The notes beneath the pieces were generated by a model. It saw only the letters and a program-made list of their open reading frames with translations. It did no database searches and had not been told where the DNA came from. From positions 1 to 31,242 of the forward strand of contig JASAOO010003238.1 in NCBI GenBank assembly GCA_030849075.1: a stretch of DNA of 31,242 nucleotides, written 5' to 3'. The DNA is from Zelonia costaricensis. Taxonomy: Eukaryota > Euglenozoa > Kinetoplastea > Trypanosomatida > Trypanosomatidae. The translations under genes were made by a program, and so were the position numbers. Each line of letters starts with the position of its first letter. Position 1 is the first letter of the stretch. Positions 18,292-24,656 of this stretch are shown here, piece by piece.

Positions 18292-19572
18292 TCAGAGCAG
18301 GCGCATGGACCGTAGCTGCTCGAGGCTCGGGTAGCCCAGCCGGGCGTGTGCCTGCTGCACCTGGTCCATGAAGTCCATCGACTGGATGTACACCATCTCG
18401 AACGCGAGGCGCCGGATGGCCAGCGAGAGGAGCAGCCGCGTCTCCTCCGATATCTCCTCCCGCACCTCAGCGCAGAGCAGTTCCCAGATGAGGTGGCGCA
18501 GGAAGAACGCCTTGCGCTCCTTCGACTCGTTCGGCCCCCAGCCGTAGTACGACTTGAAGCGATCCAGCTGCAGCGCGTCGTAGATCCGCTCCCCGTTCGT
18601 CCGTCCCCAGCACTTCTGCGTAAAGTTCGTCATCATGCCGGCTGACATGGGCGGGTAGATCTGAACCACGATGCGCGACACGTGCGCCTTCCACATCCGC
18701 TCACCGCTGTACCAAAAGGCCTGCGGGCTCTGCCCCTGCAGCGCGTGCGACAGCGCCATGTGCGGTGGGTGACTGAGGTAGAACAGCAGCGCCTGCAACT
18801 CCGCGCGCCGCACGGCGTCGTCGCTGGTGTGCAGCCGCTCCGTCACACGGCAGTCCGTCGCGTAGTGGTACAGGGCGGGGAAGTGGTGGGCCGCACCCTC
18901 GAGCACCTCCTGCGCCGAAAACAGAACATCACCCGCCGTCTTCATCAACCGCCGCCGCGCGCCGCGTGCGCTGGTGCCCCCCGAGGCCGCCGCCGCAGCA
19001 GCAGCAGTGACAGGAGAGGAGGACGCCAGAGGCGATGTCGTGGGCAATGACGCAGGCGTAGCAGCAGCAGCCATGGCGCTTGGCGAGCTGGCCGACCCCG
19101 CCGGTGTCGGGTTATTGGCGTCTACCGCCGCTATGGCGGCCGCCAGCTCCCCTGCCGTCTGCGACTGCGCTGCGGCAGACAAGAAGTCGTGGCGCGGGTA
19201 GGCGACGTACAGCATCATGAAGAAGAGCAAGCTGGTGTGGTCGCGCCCACTCGCGTGGATGTTCAGGCTGCTTACCGGCTCCTGGCACAGGTGGCAGTAG
19301 CCGGCCTGTGTGTCGATCCAGGCGTGGCGGTTCAGTCCTTCGAAGGGCTGCCTGCACGTGTCGCTGAAGAGGGCCTGCCCCTCGGTGGAACAGCCCTTCG
19401 GCCGCGAGGACGGCGGCGGGGGGAGGCGCAACGTGTGCGCGACATCCTGCATCTGATCCATCTGTATCAGACCCGCTTGGAGCGTCTCCCGTATGGACAT
19501 GAACCGCCGCCCCCACGGCCGGGAGGGCTGCGGCTGCCGCGCCGCCGAGCACCACTGGCGTGTCACACGCAT
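18292..19572 (-). CDS. Predicted mitochondrial protein with a U1-like C2H2 zinc finger, function unknown
   Basis: A 426-residue protein. I place the start at the ATG at 19572; an upstream extension of 16 codons begins at GTG and is rejected. The N-terminus (MRVTRQWCSAARQPQPSRPW, then GRRFMS) is Arg-rich without acidic residues up to residue 28, which suggests a mitochondrial presequence. A zinc finger C93-x2-C96-x9-H106-x5-H112 contains the H-x2-G-x2-H pattern of U1/matrin-type fingers, so RNA or protein binding in the mitochondrion is plausible. Residues about 135-210 are an Ala/Ser/Pro insertion. The C-terminal half (about 211-426) is well ordered and helical, with WYSGERMWKAHVSRIVVQIY at 287-306 and YYGWGPNESKERKAFFLRHL at 342-361. 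I do not recognise the family. A kinetoplastid-specific mitoribosomal or mitochondrial RNA-processing role is only a guess. Confidence 0.82.
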   Translation of the reverse strand: MRVTRQWCSAARQPQPSRPWGRRFMSIRETLQAGLIQMDQMQDVAHTLRLPPPPSSRPKGCSTEGQALFSDTCRQPFEGLNRHAWIDTQAGYCHLCQEPVSSLNIHASGRDHTSLLFFMMLYVAYPRHDFLSAAAQSQTAGELAAAIAAVDANNPTPAGSASSPSAMAAAATPASLPTTSPLASSSPVTAAAAAAASGGTSARGARRRLMKTAGDVLFSAQEVLEGAAHHFPALYHYATDCRVTERLHTSDDAVRRAELQALLFYLSHPPHMALSHALQGQSPQAFWYSGERMWKAHVSRIVVQIYPPMSAGMMTNFTQKCWGRTNGERIYDALQLDRFKSYYGWGPNESKERKAFFLRHLIWELLCAEVREEISEETRLLLSLAIRRLAFEMVYIQSMDFMDQVQQAHARLGYPSLEQLRSMRLL

Positions 19573-19633
19573 GGCACAAGACGCGTCGCGTTGAAGAGGC
19601 AGCAGGGTGGGCCCCTCCACGAACGTCTCTTAG

Positions 19634-19671
<38 letters not shown>

Positions 19672-20404
19672 TGTGTGTGTGCATAGGGGGGAAGGGAGGG
19701 GGGACAAGTCGACGTGTGTCGGGACGGGGCACAGGAGTGGGCACGAAGCGGAGGCGGTGAAAGGCAACGTAGCTCCGGCAGGGAGTGAAAAGGGGAAAGG
19801 GCGGACACAGGACGCGCCGCGTCCTTCTTCGAGTGCGCCCGCACTTGTTCTGAAGAGTGCGTCACAGCGGGGGAGGGAGGGGGAGAGAGTTGGCGTTGGC
19901 CTTCGCCACGTCCCGACTCTTGTTGCAGCCCGTTTCAGCTCGTTTGACCGCACAAGACGGCGGCTACGGCGGCGCTAGCTCACCACGCATGATCAACGTG
20001 CGGCCTCCCTCCCCTGTCATCTCTGCTGCATCTTCGGGTTCCTTCGCTGTCGCAGGACTTCTGCGCGTCTCACGCTCTCGGTACGGCTGCTGGTTCAAGC
20101 AAGCGGAGAATTGCGTCGGAGCCGTTGCCGCCGACAGCACCGCCGCAGTCGCGCACTCCCTGAGGCAAGAGAGACAGAGCGGCCAGGCCGCGGCCGTAGC
20201 GCACCACACCGGCACACACGCGCATGCGTCGAGATGACGGCGAGGGCACCGCGCTGGGGGCTCGTAAGGGGGGTGGGGGGGAGGGCCAGTGAGCTCGCCA
20301 GAAGGCATGCAGAACCTGCGGCTTTCGAACTCGCCCACACGACCACACACACGCAGAGGAACCGAGCTCCTTGGGTGGCTCGGGGCTCGCCCGAGTCTTC
20401 CATG
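19573..20404. other. Intergenic spacer between the zinc-finger and EBP-like genes
   Basis: No gene found. The long GT microsatellite at 19639-19681 is 66 bases upstream of the zinc-finger ATG. On the minus strand, pyrimidine tracts and then this CA run precede TAAG (AG at 19629-19630), a possible acceptor. The rest is mixed sequence that should hold the EBP-like 3' UTR. Confidence 0.55.
19639..19681. repeat. GT microsatellite (longest uninterrupted dinucleotide run in the window)
   Basis: Fifteen GT units at 19639-19668, then TT and a further GT run to 19681. On the transcript strand it lies between a pyrimidine tract and the probable splice acceptor of the zinc-finger gene, so its length could affect splice-site use. 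Confidence 0.95.
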
Positions 20405-21310
20405 TCAGCAACCACCGGCCTGCGGCTGGTGCGGGTGTGGGGCGAGGTGGCTGCCGCGGCGGCGGTGGTGCCCGTGGACCTCCCCGCGTTCGCTGCTGCC
20501 GCGGCTGTAGTGGTGGCGCATGTAGAAGGTGCACTGGTTGCGCAGCCGCACGTAGCTGTGCCAGCCCAGCACTGCCGGAAACACCAGGTACAGCGCGCAC
20601 CCAAAGAAGATGGCAAACCAGAAGTAGAAGAGGTGGTGCGCACTGAAGGTCAGCTCGTAGTCCACGTCGAGGTTCGGCGCGCCGCTGATGGCTTCCTGGC
20701 CGAGGTAAACAATTGTACCGTACGCCTGTGTGACGCACGTGAAGAACTCCAGTGCGTCGCGCATGGGGTGGCGCACCTGGAACGCCCAGTACAGCAGCAC
20801 GCACAGCGGGCCCTTGACAAGCAACTCCATCAGCGAAACGACATGCACCGCCGAACCGTTGAAGCTGCCGAGTGGGTCGCCGTACCGCGCGTCGAGCTTT
20901 GCGTAGTTCTCCGCAAAGAGCCGGTTGGTCTTGAACACGCCGACGCAGCCGTCCATCAGCATGTGGATGATGATGCCGTTCAACAAGTACCACCGCGCGC
21001 GCGTCCGCTCGCCGTAGGTGAGTGGTGCCAGCATGCCGTCGTAGTTGATCTGCTCGTACGGCTCCATTTCTGCCTTGTGCGCCTCCTGGTACGCCTTGAG
21101 CTCGTGCAGCGCACGGTGCACGCGGCGGCGCCACACGATGCCCACCAGCCACGCCACCGGGATGGCACCGAGGGCGCAGGCCATGCTGGGCTCCGTGAAG
21201 TAGGCCTGCAGCAACTCCGCCGTGAGCGGGACGCCTGCATTTTGGAGGGGGGCGACAATGCAGGAGACGCAGAAGAGGACCATTGGGTCCACAAATACCT
21301 CGAAGAACAT
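20405..21310 (-). CDS. EBP-family (EXPERA) membrane protein, sterol delta8-delta7 isomerase-like
   Basis: A 301-residue protein from the ATG at 21310. Hydrophobic segments at about 10-21, 43-59, 108-126, 157-177, 188-204 and 227-250 suggest a multi-pass membrane protein, likely in the endoplasmic reticulum. It matches emopamil-binding protein throughout its core. IHMLMDG at 115-121 pairs with IHLVIEG, YAKLDARYGD at 136-145 with YAKGDSRY, GPL at 167-169 with WGPL, HPMRDALEFF at 181-190 with HPLRFILQL, QAYGTIVY at 195-202 with QIYGDVLY, and FYFWFAIFFGCALYLVFPAVL at 228-248 with [20 protein letters not shown]. EBP shifts the sterol B-ring double bond. H116 is kept, but several presumed active-site positions differ (D120 for Glu, C238 for Asn, Y241 for Trp), so sterol isomerase activity is uncertain. 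The tail after residue 264 is His/Arg-rich. TM6SF/TMEM97-type EXPERA proteins are less similar. Confidence 0.85.
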   Translation of the reverse strand: MFFEVFVDPMVLFCVSCIVAPLQNAGVPLTAELLQAYFTEPSMACALGAIPVAWLVGIVWRRRVHRALHELKAYQEAHKAEMEPYEQINYDGMLAPLTYGERTRARWYLLNGIIIHMLMDGCVGVFKTNRLFAENYAKLDARYGDPLGSFNGSAVHVVSLMELLVKGPLCVLLYWAFQVRHPMRDALEFFTCVTQAYGTIVYLGQEAISGAPNLDVDYELTFSAHHLFYFWFAIFFGCALYLVFPAVLGWHSYVRLRNQCTFYMRHHYSRGSSERGEVHGHHRRRGSHLAPHPHQPQAGGC

Positions 21311-21312
21311 TG

Positions 21313-21354
21313 CTTGGACAGCGGTCGGAGAAGGGAAAGGAGAGAGAGGGAGGC
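21313..21354 (-). promoter_or_regulatory. Putative trans-splice acceptor almost touching the EBP-like start codon
   Basis: A strong minus-strand tract (CCTCCCTCTCTCTCCTTTCC, then CTTCTCC) ends about 15 bases before the only following AG, at 21313-21314. This is just two bases upstream of the ATG at 21310. Use of this AG would leave a leader made almost only of the spliced leader. The in-frame ATG at codon 10 is an alternative start if an AG inside the first codons is used. Confidence 0.5.
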
Positions 21355-21580
21355 AGTGTGTTGACTACTCTACGTTGCGTCGATGTGGTAGTTCAACTTC
21401 GCGTGTGCGAGCAGCACAGACGCAGTCAGCACGGTGCAAGGCGAGCGCGAGAGGCGGCGACAAGGGCAGAAGGGGGGAGCGGGTTGGGCGTGCGATGCTG
21501 CAAAGGCGATGGGGGAGGGGAGGGGGCAAGAACGAACGGAAGGAATAGGCGACGCTGTGTGAGTGTGTGTGGGTGTTGAC

Positions 21581-21604
21581 GTGTGTGTGTGTGTGTGTGT
21601 GTGT
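21581..21604. repeat. GT microsatellite
   Basis: Twelve GT units in non-coding spacer. Confidence 0.95.
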
Positions 21605-22099
21605 TTGTGTTTGCGCTCATGTGCACGTAGGCGCGTGCATGGCGTGTGACAAAAAGGAGCGGCCCAAAAGCGGAGGTGTCGAGCTGAGACCCCGAGCGGC
21701 GCGGGGCCGAACAATAAAAGCGCCGTGCCGGGATCATCGCAACCACGACGGGGAACCGCCACCAGCGCCCTTCACCGTCGCAGTTGTCGGCCAACGACTC
21801 CCCCACGCGGGTTGGCCCCGTCTCCACGGAGGGGGGGGGGGGCGAAGAGAGCCGCGCCCTGCCCGTGAGGCGCCGGGAACGCCCGCCGCGTGCCGTCGCC
21901 CAAAAATTCGATTTGCCTTGAGAAGGTGATGGCCGTCACATGACGGGAGTGGGAGGAGGGGAACAAACAAAGGAGGCAATGGAACGCAAAACACGGGGAC
22001 AGCGAGACCTGCTGAAGCCGACACACACACACACCCCACCACCTCCACCCACCACCGTCAGACCTCGTGGCCCTTTGACGACCTCTTCGGGGGAGGCGA

Positions 22100-23326
22100 C
22101 TACGCTGTCCTCTCCTGCGCCGTGGCAGCCTCCGGCAGCGCCGCGTTGAAGAGCAGCGGGCACCGCTCGTTGTACACCTGCCGCGCGTTGATGTTGACCC
22201 GCATGTGCCGCATGCACAGCCGCCAGTAGCGCTCCCGCTCCGCGGCCGACATGGCCGCCTTGTCCACCCGCGCGAAACTGCCGTCTGGGGTGGGGTGGGC
22301 GTAGTAGGCGTGCTGGTGGAAGCGCTGCCGCTCCTCGGCTGTCAGGTCGGCGTCGGGCAGCGTGAGGTACGCAGGGCAGTCGTCCAGGATGCGCGGGGTC
22401 GCGTGGAAGGCTGTGCGCGAAGGGCCGGTGAAGGCCGCCATGTCGCCGCTGCGCAGGAGGAACGCGTGTGGGGCGTCATCACGGGACTCGGTGCCCATCA
22501 AGAAGATCGCCGAGCAGCCCAGCGACAGGCTCATCAGCGGCTGCTCCAGCGTCTCCTCGCTGATGTCCTGGTGGCACATCATCATCGACCCCACTGTGTA
22601 GAAGTTCACGACCGCCGTTTGCGGCTCGTAGATGTCTGGATGGGCGCAGCGGAAGTCGTCCTGCTGCACCTCGGCGACGAGATCGACCAGGTCGCACATG
22701 CGCTGCCGCAGCGCCGCGGGAAAGCTGGAGTAGCGCTCCCGGTGGTAGACCTTCTCGGTCCACTCGTAGCTGTAGCCCAGCGTCGCCCAGCGCATCGGTG
22801 GCTGATAACACGTCGTCTCGTGCGGTGCCTTCGCGTGCGTGCTGAGGATGTTCGGGTGCTGCGCGGCGTCGCCGTACTCGAGCACCGACTCGCGGCACCA
22901 CTGCTGCTGCTCCGCCTCACTCAGTACGCCGGGAAACAGGAGGAGGCCAGGGACGCCCGAGAACGTGTAGCACGTCACGTCGCTCGCTGACGCCCCTTCC
23001 GCGGAGGCGATGCCACCACCACGTCGCCGAGGCGGCAGGACGACGCGGTGGATGCGCTGCTTGTTTGCTTCCGTGTTGCGGTCCATGTCGTGCAGCTGCA
23101 CCACGTCCGTCATGTCCACCTCCGGCCGTGGCGGCTGCCGACGCGCCTCGCGGCGGGAGAGCTCGTAAAGCTTGTACCGCTTCTCCGCCATGCGGAACGG
23201 GGTGGTGGAAAGCTCCGTCTGCGCCCCATCACGACAACGCTTGACGCAGGCGGTCGTTGGCGTGGCCGTGCTGCAGGCGGCCGGAGAGGCTGCTGCGTGG
23301 GCCTCGGGAGCGTTGCCGACGGGCAT
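22100..23326 (-). CDS. ALKBH1: ALKBH1-type Fe(II)/2-oxoglutarate dioxygenase (AlkB family)
   Basis: A 408-residue protein from the ATG at 23326; human ALKBH1 has 389. The double-stranded beta-helix core spans about 230-385. Iron ligands are H252-x-D254 and H308 (AFHATPRIL), and the 2-oxoglutarate/substrate-binding R376-V-N-I-N-A-R382 is in the RVN-x3-R form of ALKBH1. Supporting family matches are NFYTVGSMMMCHQDIS at 241-256, MSLSLGCSAIFLMG at 265-278 and SGDMAAFTGPSRTAFH at 293-308. Upstream, RWATLGYSYEW at 179-189 fits the ALKBH1 nucleotide-recognition lid. ALKBH1 enzymes oxidise methyl groups on nucleic acids (tRNA m1A and mitochondrial tRNA m5C, with debated DNA targets). The substrate here cannot be told from sequence. 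A second ATG at codon 46 aligns with the conserved part, so the first 45 residues may be an extension or a targeting region. Confidence 0.93.
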   Translation of the reverse strand: MPVGNAPEAHAAASPAACSTATPTTACVKRCRDGAQTELSTTPFRMAEKRYKLYELSRREARRQPPRPEVDMTDVVQLHDMDRNTEANKQRIHRVVLPPRRRGGGIASAEGASASDVTCYTFSGVPGLLLFPGVLSEAEQQQWCRESVLEYGDAAQHPNILSTHAKAPHETTCYQPPMRWATLGYSYEWTEKVYHRERYSSFPAALRQRMCDLVDLVAEVQQDDFRCAHPDIYEPQTAVVNFYTVGSMMMCHQDISEETLEQPLMSLSLGCSAIFLMGTESRDDAPHAFLLRSGDMAAFTGPSRTAFHATPRILDDCPAYLTLPDADLTAEERQRFHQHAYYAHPTPDGSFARVDKAAMSAAERERYWRLCMRHMRVNINARQVYNERCPLLFNAALPEAATAQERTA

Positions 23327-23342
23327 AAGAAGCGGGGGTGGC

Positions 23343-23379
23343 CTGCGACGCGCAGGTGTCGCCGCAGAGCAGAGAAAAT
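23343..23379 (-). promoter_or_regulatory. Putative trans-splice acceptor for the ALKBH1-like gene
   Basis: On the minus strand TTTTCTCTGCTCTGC and further C/T-rich bases lead to GTCGCAG, AG at 23343-23344. It is the first AG upstream of the ATG and gives a leader of 16 bases, which favours the first ATG at 23326. Confidence 0.5.
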
Positions 23380-24350
23380 CGATTCAGCGAGGGACACACA
23401 CACACACACGCGATGTGTGCTACCGATCCCACAGGCGAGAATGCAAGAGCACCCAGCGACTGAGTGGGATGTGGGAGCGTGTGTGGGGGTGTGAGGTGAG
23501 TGTGCCGCCGTGCCGCCGTGTGGAGGGGAAACGAGAGCCGCCAGAGGGAGAGTGTGTGTGAGCGGGGTAGTCCATCGTGTTGCACGCCAGCCGTGCACGG
23601 GCTGTGGTGAACGCGTATGCGTCTTAAACCCCCTTCGCGTTCGTCGTAGGCCGTGGAGGGGGAGGGCCACGGCTCGTCCGTTCCCCATCCCGCTTCACTC
23701 TATCTTCGGCCCTGCATCAGCAGCGTCTCGCCGCGCGTCGCGCGCCTTTACCCTGAGACATGGGTGCTTCGTTTCTTCTTCGGTGGCTGTGTCTGCGTGT
23801 GTGTGTGTGTGTCTTGTTCGTGCTCATGAGTCTGATTTCATCACGGCACGTACACCACACAGCGGTGGCGCTCGAAGGCTGGAGAAGGGAGGGGTGGACG
23901 CGTTGAGGGGGGGGGGGTAGGTCAAGCGATAAGGTCCTGCGCGACAACACGCACCACACACACACACACACGCAGCGGGGGAGCGGCAGGGCAGGAAGGA
24001 GCACAACGCGTGTACACCGCGCTTGTGGTGTCTGTCTTCCACCCAGATATACTCAACCCCCCAACCCCACCCCACCTGCCGCCACGCTTGCAGGGTCAGA
24101 GGGGGCAGAGAGAAGCACGCGAACAGTGATGGAGAGATGAAGTAAGTGAGGGGTGGAGAGGTGAAGAGGGGGAGAATACGTACAAGTGCGGTCTGCGCGT
24201 GACCGTTGCATCGAGAGAGGGAGGCGGCAGGGAGGCACCAACAAATGGAACTTAAAAAGGGCTCGTGCAGAGCGGGAGAGGGGTGTGGCTACTGTACATC
24301 ACCGCCACGGATAGGCGGACGTGATGCCAAGCATCTCCAGAAGAACAGAA

Positions 24351-24376
24351 CTAAACAAAAAAAAAACGGAGAAGAA
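24351..24376 (-). promoter_or_regulatory. Orphan strong splice-acceptor-like site
   Basis: The minus strand has CTTCTCCG, ten T, then GTTTAG (AG at 24351-24352), one of the strongest acceptor-like patterns in the window. It is about 1 kb upstream of the ALKBH1-like ATG. Only an 11-codon open frame follows. It could give an alternative long leader for that gene, process the upstream 3' UTR, or splice a non-coding RNA. Confidence 0.4.
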
Positions 24377-24656
24377 CAGTGTTGATGCTCGTATCGAACG
24401 AGCGAGCGCCGAGGAGCACATCGCCGGCGTATCCGCCAGAGCCTCACGCGTGCCAGCGGTGGTGGTGCAGGGAGCAGGGAGGAGGCTAGGCCGGTGAGGG
24501 GCATCCAGGAGGGTTAGGGCAATGCGGAGAATGGCGCGATGGGGCGGGGGCGCTCGGCGTCCGCCACCCCCCACACCTGCGGAACGTCTCCACAAACCCC
24601 AACGTCGCACACCTCACAAACACCCATCGCAATAGTTAAGTTCTGTGCGCCGCCCC

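Larger units (their letters stand above)
21311..22099. other. Intergenic spacer between the EBP-like and ALKBH1-like genes
   Basis: No gene found. It contains a GT run at 21581-21604, a run of 12 G at 21831-21842 and an AC run at about 22020-22032. It should hold the ALKBH1-like 3' UTR and EBP-like leader. Confidence 0.6.
23327..24656. other. Intergenic spacer between the ALKBH1-like gene and the duplicated-module gene
   Basis: No gene found. It contains AC/GT runs at about 23397-23410, 23800-23812 and 23955-23971, and a run of 11 G at 23907-23917. A run of ten A at 24357-24366 on the plus strand (T tract in sense) is followed by TTTAG. The right part should be the 3' UTR of the upstream gene. 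Confidence 0.6.
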
